A program made the position numbers and the translations under genes. Positions 14,499 through 24,734 of a stretch of 64,000 nt of DNA are shown one piece after another. The DNA lies in NCBI RefSeq assembly GCF_021134715.1, contig NC_060025.1, positions 9,238,001 through 9,302,000 on the forward strand, read 5' to 3'. How positions within the stretch are numbered: the first letter of the stretch is position 1; each line of letters starts with the position of its first letter. The stretch is from Daphnia pulex. Its lineage: Eukaryota; Arthropoda; Branchiopoda; Diplostraca; Daphniidae. The notes under the pieces were generated by a model. It was not told where the DNA came from. It saw nothing but the letters and a program-made list of their open reading frames with translations, and made no database searches.

Positions 14499-16683
14499 TC
14501 AAGTTCCTACTATAAAATACAGTTAATCGTGTAAACGCTTCATTTCAAAAAATATTAAAACACTCGCGCCAATGAATTCCATCATTTATAATATGCAAAT
14601 GTCGTTTCAAAAAGAGAGAGGCCTCGTTATCGTCTGCGTTAATCGAGTCGGACAGGCATTCACCTGTCGTGTTTGAACAAACTGACGGGTTTCAAATCGC
14701 GGTGATGGCGTGTGTGTGTGCGCATGTGTATGAAATGAAAAAAAAGAAAAAGAGAAAAAGATTAATCCCGTCTGGAAAAGATAAAAATGTGAAACAAGAA
14801 GGAGAAGAAGGAGGCCAAAAAGAGACAACGACCCTCTAGTGGGTTTTTGCTGACTGACTGACTGGCTACTCTCGCAACAACACGCGATCCGGTTCACTCG
14901 AGTGTTACGCGACTGATTGATTATCTTTCGGGAAAGAAAAAAGAAAAAAAACCAAGGAGCGAACGGACAGACGGACGAGGAGAGAGCGTGATATTCAACT
15001 GTTAACACTCGAGTGTTCTTGAAGGAGAAAGATTCATCGTGCGGAAGATGTCGACTTGTGCAGCCCCACCCGAATAAGACGGGAAATTATCAAGATGGAA
15101 ATCCATCATCACCGAGAGAGAAATTCCCGTCCGCCCATTTTTTTCTCTTTTTTGGGTTTTATTTTTTCGCCGGAACGCGAAAAAAGGCCGTCAGACAGAC
15201 AGAGCCATCTGTCGGTGTCGACTCGTAAATCTCTGGCCCCCCTTCCACTCGCCCAAATGTCCAAATGTAATAAAACGAAGAAGTTGCCACACATTTCACA
15301 CTGACATGATCCTATCTCTTTCTCCACCTAGAGCAGCAGTAGCCTAATGGTGCACTCCACCCCTCTCGTCGGCTTTTAGACTATACATGCGGATGGATGG
15401 ATGGATGGAAGGAAGCAACAACAACCAACAACTCGCGACACACAATGGATGGAATAGACTGTAAGGAGCTTTAGTAGCCTGCTGGGTTGCCCACCACACA
15501 TCTAAGCCGATGGTTGCAGAGAGAGAGAAAAAGCTTTTCGACGCCAGAGAATATAAGAACGGGATATCACGCTGTCCCGTTGCATAATAAATGTATTCGT
15601 CAGCTTATCTCAACCTTTGAATCAAGCGGGGGGGATTCGAAAAGTGACAGCTATATTCCTTCATGCATCAGCGCATAATAAAGAGATTTTTTCAACTTGA
15701 AAACAGGATAGAAAGAAGTGGCAAGAAAGATACACATCTATAAATATAGTAGTCGACGCAGAAAAGAAACTCGGGCGTTCCACACATATCTAATCCCACC
15801 ACCACCACCAACGTTCTAAACCGCATCTGTTTTTCTTTTTTTTCTTCTCTCCTTTTTGAATTATTGTTATTTTCACTATAAATTACGCTGGCTGGTTTTG
15901 GCTCCCGAAAAATTCTGGACCCTTGCCCACTGCCGGCCGTCCGTCCGTCGGGCGCATAAATCCATCGTGAAGAAGAAAAATACCAAAAATAAAGAGCGCG
16001 GGATTATTTAAAAACCTGGCGGCGTTGGTGAGAAACAGCCCACCGACACCTGTCAAGCGCTCGAAAAAATATCCAAGTGACGACTCAAAGGGGGGGAAAA
16101 CGACGATCTTGACTCTATCAATTTCCCTCTCGCCTTTTTGATTTGAGAGCTGCGTGCAACGTGACTGCCCATCCGCAAACGGGCGCAGCAGTTGAACCGG
16201 ACCAACCAGCCGAGAGAGAGATTATCATCGCCTGTATGTATATAACCTTGTTATGGGCCCTTGTTACCAGCAGCAGCGCGCACGGCTCCTATCACGCCAT
16301 CTCCTTGTTTGGGTGTTGTTGTTTTTTATGGTTATTATTTTTGGCTGCTGTTGTGCTCCCGCCGGACCCTATAGGTCGTGACACGCCTGTTTGATCACAT
16401 CTACCCACCCACCAAGAAATCTCATCAAAATGGCTGTCTCCCCAAAACGTCAAACTCTCGTCGGGCAGTATACATTTCCTCTTTCAACAATTGCCTTTCT
16501 TTACAAAAATACAAAAACCAGTCAGAGGCTGGACCAGTCGGGTTTTACATCTGAAATCAAAAGATTCTTTTTTTTAACTAAAGAATTTCGCATGTTTGAA
16601 AAGAAATAAAAAACATAAGAATATAAGATTCGACGTTGCAACCCTGGACGACGCGGAACATTATAAATTTTTTATCAACAAAA
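14499..16683. other. Intergenic region without recognised gene
   Basis: About 2.2 kb holding the hydroxylase 3' UTR (no canonical AATAAA seen nearby), a short ATGG repeat near 15391-15409 and simple sequence. No ORF shows recognisable domains. Confidence 0.5.
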
Positions 16684-17961
16684 ATGGTTGTGCCAACTGT
16701 CAAACTCAACAATGGTTGCACGATTCCAATAGTCGGATTGGGTACTTGGAAGGTATAAATACAAAAAAAAAGTTGATTTAATCTTTCATCTTTCAAAAAT
16801 ATTTGATTTGATTCGGGTGCCAATAACAACAGTCAAAGCCTGGCGAGGTGAAGCAAGCAGTTGTTGAAGCCATCACTGCTGGCTACAGGCACATTGACTG
16901 TGCCTTCGCTTATGGAAACGAAGAAGAAGTCGGAGCAGGAATCAAGCAGAAGATTGACGATGGCACTGTCACCAGGAATGATTTGTTCATCACAAGCAAG
17001 GTAGACATTTATCTTGATTTAAAAAAGGTGGCTAATTCTCATATTCAACAATTACAAATTTCAGGTGTGGAATACATTTCACAGCTTCAACAAGGTGGAA
17101 GAAGCTATTCGACAAAGTCTGAAAAATTTGGGGCTCGACTACCTGGACCTTTACCTCATTCACTGGCCGATGGGTTACCAAGTGATTCTATTTTTAAGAT
17201 TTTATCTCAAATTTCAACTCATTTGTCATCTTTTTGAAAACAAATTAGGAGAACACTGTGCTCTTTCCAAAAGATGATGAAGGGAAATTTATCTTCTCTG
17301 ATGTTGATTACTTGGAAACGTGGAAAGGTTTAGAACACTGTGCAAAACTCGGTCTGACAAAATCCATCGGAATGTCAAATTTCAACAGCCTGCAGCTCAA
17401 GAGAATTTTGGAAAATGCAACAATCAAACCGGTTGTGAATCAGGTTCGATGTCAATTTGAAACGTTTCAATTCAAAAATGTAAACAACAAATGATCTTAG
17501 GTCGAGTGCCACCCATACTTGAATAACTCGAAACTCATTCAATTCTGCAAAGAGCACGACATAGTCGTCACAGCTTACAGCCCACTAGGTTCACCCGACA
17601 GACCATGGGCCAAGCCTGAAGATCCCGTCATTTTTGAAGACCCAAAATTGAAAGAATTGGCACAAAAGTACAACCGTTCGCCAGTTCAAATCATTTTGCG
17701 CTTTCAAGTATTTAAATGAGCAAATTTTAGTGTTGCAACGCAAATTTAATTCGCCTTTTGTTTTATTAGACGCAGCGTGGTGTAGTAGTCATTCCCAAAT
17801 CGGTTACCAAAGAACGTATCGTTGATAATCTGGACTGTACCGATTTCGAATTGACTGAAGAGGATGTCAAGTACATCGAAACATTCGATTGCAATGGACG
17901 AGTTTGCGCCCTTGATTGGGTTAAAGATCACCCATTCTATCCATTCAACGTTGAATTTTAA
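16684..17961 (+). CDS. Aldo-keto reductase, AKR1-type (copy 1)
   Basis: Six exons, all phase 0: 16684-16752, 16833-17000, 17065-17181, 17249-17443, 17501-17707 and 17770-17961, giving 315 residues, the usual length of the family. The catalytic tetrad is intact: D45 and Y50 in [14 protein letters not shown]79 in FITSK, H112 in [21 protein letters not shown] and IPKSVT mark the NADPH-binding barrel end. These soluble cytosolic enzymes reduce aldehydes and ketones with NADPH; the substrate here is unknown. A near-identical gene architecture recurs at 22397-23696. AATAAA at 18144-18149 is a likely polyadenylation signal. aldehyde reductase/AKR1A-AKR1B-like is the closest label by eye. Confidence 0.92.
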
Positions 17962-18189
17962 AACGATATTATTGGAGGTTGTCGACAGTTGTTGGTTATT
18001 AACTCAAAGATTGTTATTATAATGGGATAGAATTAGAATTTGATAATTTTTTCAATACAAAGGTTTATGGATTTGATATTCAAACAAGTGGCCTAACCTA
18101 GTTGTTTTCTCTTCAGATAAACAAATTCACAGAGTTATTCCCAAATAAAGAAAAGTCGACGAATGGTGGAGGTTATGGGAATTGTTCAT

Positions 18190-18757
18190 CTCAGACTGAG
18201 ACCTTGTTTTGAAGAATGAATGCAATTTTGGCCTACCTTACCCTGACAAACTCGGCTAGGATCACAGCATCATTTTCAGGGCTGCCGTTGAAACTGGTCT
18301 CAGCTGATATGCTACAAAAACAACAAACAGCATGGGTATTAGGCAAACTAGCACACATCTCAACAATTCTAAAAGTATTAAAGTATGATGCATACCATTC
18401 CAGGCTCCAGGAACTCGTCAAACACAGGAAAGGGCATCACAGGACTCGTCAGTCTTAGGTTTTCAAGAAGAAACATTGCAGAACTCAGCGTATTCAAACT
18501 AAGCAATTTCACTACATAGATGTTCACTTTTAAGTATCAAGAGCTTGAGTAATAACTGCAAGTGTGTGTTCCACACGTGGTGAATAATGTTTATCACACA
18601 CGAGAAATTACGTACTTCACGGATTTCACCAAATAAGTTTTAGTTGAAAAGTTGCAAAGTGGTTAAAAGTCAGCTGATTACATTTGATTTCTTTTAACGA
18701 ACTTAAACTGATTTCGCAAATCTACACAGCGTGGTTGTCTCGTGGATGACTTGACTG
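18190..18757 (-). other. Possible small minus-strand gene upstream of INCENP (unresolved)
   Basis: The minus strand holds a frame open for over 50 codons ending at a donor near 18396, including M-F-L-L-E-N-L-R-L-T-S-P from about 18476. A second exon-like block around 18242-18311 has an acceptor-like TTTTTGTAG before it and a GTAAGG after it. I could not close one consistent reading frame through both blocks. An upstream ATG in the shared promoter block (MRKNHR...) stops or splices after eight codons. It may be a non-coding or decayed transcript driven by the bidirectional promoter. Not recognised. Confidence 0.2.
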
Positions 18758-18773
18758 TGAATGACTACTTGAC

Positions 18774-18912
18774 TCGATGATTCTTCCTCATTTGAATATG
18801 AAAAACAAGGAAAAGGTTTTGGTTTTTTCGGCGCCAAATCGTTTTTTTTTTTTTTTGCGCCAAACCCATTGTTGCCATGGTTACTTTTTGAAAAGTAGTC
18901 TGCTCTTGTTGT
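18774..18912. promoter_or_regulatory. Promoter block, copy L, with E2F-type sites
   Basis: Shares an about 130-bp segment with 21815-21912 in the same orientation, including tcttcctcatttgaatat, a GGCGCC core, gttgccatggttact and aaaagtagtctgct. It carries TCGGCGCCAAA and TTTGCGCCAAA words, close to the E2F/DP consensus, as expected for a cell-cycle gene. A 15-T run (18842-18856) lies between them. It sits 260 bases before the INCENP start and may fire in both directions. Confidence 0.55.
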
Positions 18913-18930
18913 TGTTGTAGCTTGGTTGTA

Positions 18931-18973
18931 GCCTGATCCACGGTCTAACGTAAGTGTTAGACCGTGCCTGATC
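18931..18973. repeat. 11-bp palindrome flanked by 8-bp direct repeats (DNA-transposon remnant?)
   Basis: Arms CACGGTCTAAC (18939-18949) and GTTAGACCGTG (18956-18966) are perfect inverted repeats with a 6-base loop. GCCTGATC stands on both sides (18931-18938 and 18966-18973). Eight-base target duplications are typical of hAT transposons, so this may be a minimal leftover of such an element (inference). Confidence 0.4.
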
Positions 18974-19170
18974 GGTCACATCACGGGGGTCCAGTCAAAT
19001 GTCAAAGTTTTGATATGGAATGTTTACTTTTTTAGCTTTCATTTTTAGGGAACCTTTGTTTAAAAAAAAGTGGTGTTTTAGGAGACATTCTGGGTGATTT
19101 TGTTAACCCCACTCTTGTGTTTGTGGCAGTTTCAGTTGACTCCATTTCCCATTACACTCAATTTTCATAA

Positions 19171-21335
19171 ATGGATGAGCGACCAAGGCGCGAGGCCTTC
19201 GTTGTAAGTAATGAGTTTATGAAAATGATTCTAGACCTGTTAAAGAATTGCTTGTTTTACAGACTGCAACCTCTAAAATTAGTAAAATGTATTCAGCAAA
19301 GGGAAATGAATCTTTAGTTCAAGTTTTTGCCCGGAGAAACAATACCATAAATATTGCTGCTGTTGCCACTCATACTAAGGCAGTGTCCACTGCGACTCGT
19401 CACTTTGAATTGGTCCAGAGAAAACCTGTCGAAGGAAGTTCAGCCTCTGCTGTTGTTGCATCCACCACTGCTGTATCTAGCTCCCATGGTAAGATAATTT
19501 GATGACAATTCCTTTATCCTGCTTTGTTCTGACTCTACTCCTCATTCTAAACAAGCAAGCGGTTATGATGCACCAACCAACCATGGAAAACTTGATGTAA
19601 GTTTCAATTCAAAATTATTCTAAATGACCATTTAGATAATTGCATCATCTGCTGTTCAGGATCTTTCAAAACCCAGTCGAAAAGGCACGATGGGTATTCT
19701 TCGTGAAGCTCGTGTCGTTTTGCATCGGCTGACCGATCAACAACTCGAAGACGCCGGATACAAATCAACAAGACCGGTTGGTTTGGTGGTTTCCTCATTT
19801 TTTTTCTTTCATCTGCTATTTTTTTAATTTTTATTACAAAATTAGACTACAACTCAAATTTTGGCACGGAAAAGTGTGGACAAGGCTAAACATAACGTTG
19901 CTGCTAGTAATAAGTTACTGGCCAGTGCGACTGTCAACGAAACGACTGAAAGCGTAAGTTCTTATCCAATACTTTTTGTTTACGTTGGATTAACTTTTAA
20001 ATTTGTTTTCATTATAGCTCAACGTTCACAACCCAAATACTACGACACTAACAAGCAAAGTAAGCTTAGTAAAATAATCGTTTACTTGATTCAATTTGTA
20101 GATTATTGAAATTTTTTGTTCATTTGATAGTCTAGTTTCGCTACTGCTTCTGGGTCGTCTGGATCTGTCAGTTCAACATCGAACCAATTTGTGAGCATGA
20201 CTCGAGGAAAACCGGTGGCAAATATAGTCCCAGATATTGGCACGTTTACATGTACTAAGCCAGTGGGAGTGATGCCTACTAAAGCCACCGGAGAGAACAA
20301 GCTCAAGCGCAAGGAATTGAAACTAAAGCAGTTAAAGGGAAAAGAAGATGAGGCTGCTCGCAAGTGCAAAGAGTCTTTGAAAGCCAAGGAACAAAAACGG
20401 TTCGTCCATTTATTTACCTTGTTCGTCACCTCAGCTGGTGTTCTCATTTCATTATGTCGTATTTCTAATGCAGGAAACACGATGGTCGAGTGAAGCGTGC
20501 CTTGGCAAGGCATTCCCCTGCCTTCCGAGCGAAGCGTGCGTTGACGAAGAATTTTTTTTTTTTTTTTTTTGCAAAGATTGGACAAGAGGACAAAGGAGAA
20601 AGGAGTGCCCACTTGAAGCAGAGAATGCAAGCTGGGAACCAAGAGAAGGCAAAACGGTAAGGCGTTGGTGATTAAGTGGCAACGTTTATTTTTCTTGAGG
20701 TTTCAAAGTCAAATGTGTTTTTGCTCTAACGTTTCAAGTATTTTATGTCAAACTTGTTTTAATTCTTCAGGCAAACTGAGGTTGAAAAAGCCAAAACTGG
20801 CGCTGTCGCTGATGTGGCAGTTGCAGGACCTTCCACAATGAACACCACCTTCACGCTGTCTTCGTCTCTCACTTTAAACTACCAGATCACGCCAGTATGC
20901 AAATGAGCATGTCTTTGAATCTTTGGGATTGCGTTTAAATGCATCGACGTTTCTTTTTCCAAGGTGCACGTGACCAAAAATGGAAAACCTTCCAATCCCG
21001 ACAACTATGATATCGGTGATTTGCGCGCAGATGACTCACCCGACAAGTGGTACAGGCCGAAAAAAACTATTCCTACCTGGGCTAGAAGTAAGTTTTAAAA
21101 ATTGGTTAACTTTGCCGTTCAGTACTTACAGAAAATCTGTTATTATAATTATTCAGGTTCCAATCTTATAGTGCCGTTAAAGCAGCAAGTGGAAGCTAAC
21201 ATCAATCCTGACCAGATTTTCCCAAAAGAAATACTCTTTAAAGATCCAAACCTAAATGAAATGTTTGAAATTCCACGTGAATGTTTTAATAAGCGTACGT
21301 CCAGCGCCGATTGGAAAACCCCTCCTTCTAATTAA
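19171..21335 (+). CDS. Incenp: INCENP-like chromosomal passenger complex scaffold
   Basis: Eleven exons: 19171-19203, 19263-19488, 19556-19596, 19660-19776, 19846-19953, 20018-20059, 20131-20399, 20474-20656, 20771-20894, 20964-21087 and 21157-21335, giving 481 residues. The C-terminal IN-box is clear: NYQITP, NPDNYDI, TIPTWARS (about 416-423) and a final KRTSSADW with the TSS (470-472) phosphorylated by Aurora B in known INCENPs. A Lys/Arg-rich helical stretch precedes it (about 240-350). INCENP binds and activates Aurora B at centromeres and the spindle midzone. I cannot recognise the N-terminal CEN box that binds survivin and borealin, and the protein is short for the family. A 19-T run inside exon 8 encodes six phenylalanines. 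AATAAA at 21474-21479 is the likely polyadenylation signal and overlaps the 3' end of an opposite-strand gene. Confidence 0.88.
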
Positions 21336-21546
21336 ATGTACATTTCCTCACCCTCGCACCTTCATTTCACATGGGAAATTTTTTTGTGGGTTTAGTTACA
21401 AAAATTTGCGTTAATAGCGTTATTATTATTACTAATATTTATTGCTTAGTTGGTTTTTTATGCCATTCGTTTTAATAAATTGGGTTTATTCTGGTTTCAC
21501 TTAAAATGTGGGTTCTGTCAATTGGTTTATACAACTCGTCATGTTA

Positions 21547-21832
21547 TCATGGAAATATGAGAGGTGCATCTCTAGCAGTACTGCAGTTTGATGGGGATGG
21601 AACAAGCAGGCCACAGACTTTATCTCGCATTTGCCTTTCCCTCAAAACATCTTGTTCCGACTGTCTTCTGTAAGCAAGAACTGCTTCTGCAAACAAGAAT
21701 TAATTTACAGTATATGAGTAAGTGTGGACACAGGTAGATAGGCTCAAAATAGGTTTACCAATGAATAAGGGTTGATGGATTTTCCATCGTCAATCTATTG
21801 CCTTCACGAACTGTTCGATGAATCTTCCTCAT
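21547..21832 (-). CDS. Small uncharacterised protein, 54 residues
   Basis: Two minus-strand exons, 21808-21832 and 21547-21686, close in frame through a GTGAAG donor and a TTTGCAG acceptor. The product starts MRKIHRTVQ and continues as a charged helical segment (about residues 10-31, rich in R, Q, E and D), then LLVPSPSN and a short tail. I do not recognise it. The start codon lies inside promoter block R, and a reverse-strand AATAAA (21484-21489) lies just past the stop, tail-to-tail with INCENP. Alternative acceptors a few bases downstream would change one or two residues. A longer first exon to the GTAAAC donor does not keep the frame. Confidence 0.35.
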
Positions 21833-21912
21833 TTGAATATGAAAAACATTAGGTTTTTTGGCGCCAGATCGCTATGTTGCCATGGTTACTGAAAAAGTAG
21901 TCTGCTTTTGTA
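21815..21912. promoter_or_regulatory. Promoter block, copy R
   Basis: Second copy of the block at 18774-18912, same orientation, with TTTTGGCGCCAGA as the E2F-like word but lacking the long T run and the second GCGCCAAA site. It contains the start codon of the small minus-strand gene and lies about 490 bases upstream of the second aldo-keto reductase. Confidence 0.5.
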
Positions 21913-22171
21913 GACGATAAAACAACGTTGTGTCATTCCTTCTCGAAAAGCCACGAAACCAACCTGTCAATCGTAAAACCGGTAAACGTTCGCTAATCAT
22001 CTAACATTCGTATTCATTTCTCTGTTTTTCTTGTGGTAGGAAACGTATTATACGTGCTTTTACGTAATTTGGTTAATTAATCTATCTTACATTTATAACT
22101 AATTAAATATCTAGAACATTCTGCTCTGTGGGCTACAGGTAGCACTAGTTATACAGTTACAGTGGTTACAG

Positions 22172-22252
22172 CATAGATAAAGACCACTGATTTGTTATCT
22201 TCACAAGAGAATTAACATGGGCAACTGTCGCCAGCAGTGGTCTTTATCTATG
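22172..22252. repeat. Perfect 18-bp inverted repeat with 45-base spacer
   Basis: Arms CATAGATAAAGACCACTG (22172-22189) and its exact reverse complement (22235-22252). No target-site duplication is obvious. It sits in the promoter region of the second aldo-keto reductase. Confidence 0.8.
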
Positions 22253-22396
22253 GTTATTCAAAGCCATTTATGTCTTGTTATTTTGTTATTCATAGTCCAA
22301 TTGATCCTGATTAAGCTTGTATTTTAATTTATGTCCACTAAATTTCTACATATTGATATGTTAGGTTAACTTTCAAGAGAAATCTTCAATTTAAAT

Positions 22397-23696
22397 ATGG
22401 CCAGCTCAGCGGAAAAGGTTCCCAAAGTCAAGTTGAATAATGGTCACGAAATGCCTATTCTTGGATTAGGCACATGGAAAGTAAGTAGTTGGTTGTTGCA
22501 TAATAACCTCAAATGTTGCATAAATTTTATTTTGTTACATAACTTATTATTTTCTGTATAGTCAAAACCTGGTGAGGTTACCCAGGCAGTCAAAGATGCT
22601 ATTGATGCTGGCTACAGACACTTTGATTGTGCATTTGTGTACCAGAATGAAGCGGAAGTTGGCCAAGCCTTGACCGAGAAAATGGCAAGTGGTGTTGTTA
22701 AAAGAGAGGAGCTCTTCATAACCAGCAAAGTACTGTAACATGTTAAACGCAAACACATGTATTTTTCCTATCATGGTTTTCTTTTTGAATAGCTTTGGAA
22801 TACTTTCCATAGCCCAGAATCAGTGGAACCAGCACTGAAGAAATCCTTGAGTCTTTTGGGATTAGATTACTTGGATCTGTATCTCATTCACTGGCCCATT
22901 TCCCTTATTGTATGTAATATTTATGTTTACATTTTAAGATTCAATTTAATTAAACTTCTTCTATATTTAAGGATAAAGAAGGAGAGCTCTTCCCAAAAGA
23001 CGACAATGACAAATTGTTGTACAAGTCTGCTGACCACGTCGATACCTGGCGTGCTATGGAAAAATGTGTTGAGCAAGGACTGGTTCGCTCGATTGGCTTG
23101 TCAAACTTTAATAGTAAACAGATTCAACATGTCTTGGATAATTGTAAAATCAAGCCAGTTGTCAACCAGGTGAATTCGAGAATTTATCTTTAGTATGGAT
23201 CTCCTTTAATTCCATTGCTTTTTATCTAAACACGAATAGGTCGAGTGTCATCCCTATTTGAATCAGAAACGACTGATTGATTTCTGTAAGGAGAGAGACA
23301 TTCATATCACCGCTTACAGTCCCCTGGGTTCTCCTGATCGTCCATGGGCCAAGCCTGAAGATCCAAGTCTGTTGGCGGACCCGAAAATCAAAGCCATTGC
23401 CGACAATTACAAGAAATCGACTGCGCAGCTGTTGATTCGCTATCAAGTAATTTGGTTCAACTTGTCCTAATTGAACGCAAGTTTAAACTTTGAATTATTT
23501 GCAGGTCGAACGCGGTGTCATTGTTATCCCAAAGTCAGTCACCAAGACTCGCATCGAGCAGAACTTTGACATTTTTGATTTCCAAATTGGAGAAAGTGAC
23601 ATGCAGTACATTGACAGTCTGGATTGCAATGGCCGCTTCTGCCACGTCACCTGGATGAACGACAGCCCCGATTTCCCTTTTAGCATTGAATTTTAA
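22397..23696 (+). CDS. Aldo-keto reductase, AKR1-type (copy 2)
   Basis: Six phase-0 exons: 22397-22480, 22562-22729, 22793-22909, 22972-23169, 23240-23446 and 23505-23696, giving 321 residues. All five introns sit at the same codons as in copy 1, so the two are paralogues from a local duplication. The tetrad is intact with the classic AKR1B numbering: D50 and Y55 ([13 protein letters not shown]), K84 (FITSK), H117 (LIHWP). [22 protein letters not shown] and IPKSVT are kept. NADPH-dependent carbonyl reduction in the cytosol is expected. The loop after HWP differs from copy 1 (ISLI against MGYQ), a region near the substrate pocket. AATAAA at 23846-23851 is the likely polyadenylation signal. Confidence 0.92.
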
Positions 23697-23869
23697 AGGT
23701 ATATTTCAGAGAAATTTACCACCAAGACCCCTTGCGTCATTAGTTTGCTAGCAAATTTGTTATTGGGTTTCAAAGAAATATTATTCTGCATGTTAACAAT
23801 GGTCCTCCCCACTTGCACCAGTTGTGTAGATTGCGCTGTGGGCTAAATAAAGATATTGTTTGGCTACCG

Positions 23870-24656
23870 AGAGAGAAACCGACTCGTAACTGTCGAGGGA
23901 GCCGCCAGTTGAAGTGTAGAATTTAACAAGTTGTTGCGCGCACACACACAAAAGTGATTTGCAGTCAGTTTTGCCGTTATGATGCTTTCACGCCGATGCC
24001 TCTTGGGAACGACCAGAACGACGCACCGAAATGGAACTTTACAACGGGTCTGTGAGCACGCTTCCGTCATTATCTGCCAGCCCCAGAAAAGCCAAGTTAT
24101 TATTGCACTATATTGATGTTACAAATAGTAAAAAAAAGGGAAATCGTCCGCTAAGAAAAACAAAAGGATGTGCAGTAGGAGTCGTTTAGAATTCCGTGCT
24201 CATCAGGGAGAGAGTTGTATGTGAGTTATAGTGGACAGTCTATGCCGGTCGGGCATGTTGTTATTAACGATTGGACACCCACTGAATCTGGAATATCTCG
24301 CACTGAACCGATTTACCAACTTGTGATTATCTTCTAGCCCAATTGGTCACACAAACTTTTTCGTAAGAAACTTTCACCGGAGAAAACTTTTTTCCTTAAA
24401 AAATTCACTGCGTGTTTGTTATTGAAATTTGATCTCAACAGGAACTACAGCCACTGCTGTAAATACCAATCAGCCAGCAGCAGCAGTAGTATAGGGATGT
24501 TACCGCAGTCTTATTATTCACGGAGCGCAGTGAATTGGTGAATTCAAGCCGCACCTCTCGTCTGAAAGAAAACCCAACTCTTGTGAAAGTGCATAAAGAA
24601 GGAGGGTTTAACCACCCGAAGATTGATGACAGCCAGCAGCAGTAGTTGGGTTGTAG
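23870..24656. other. Intergenic region
   Basis: About 0.8 kb with no convincing gene. A 45-codon ORF at 23979-24116 begins with a basic MMLSRRCLLG-type N-terminus that could mimic a mitochondrial leader, but nothing else supports it. Confidence 0.4.
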
Positions 24657-24663
24657 TATAAAA
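24657..24663 (+). promoter_or_regulatory. TATA box of the mucin-like Cys-module gene
   Basis: TATAAAA overlaps an upstream ATG at 24663, which therefore should lie before the transcription start. This supports the in-frame ATG at 24735 as the true start. Confidence 0.6.
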
Positions 24664-24734
24664 TGAGAGTGAAGAGTTTCGACTCGACGCGAGTGTTTTG
24701 TTGGAGAGCATCAAACTTGGAAGTGTATAATAAC

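Noticed and set aside
23979-24116. 45-codon frame with basic N-terminus
   Set aside because: Too short and isolated to support, though noted in the gap description.
24663-24734. Upstream start codon for the mucin-like gene
   Set aside because: It overlaps the TATA box, and the extension has no signal-peptide character; the ATG at 24735 begins a good one.
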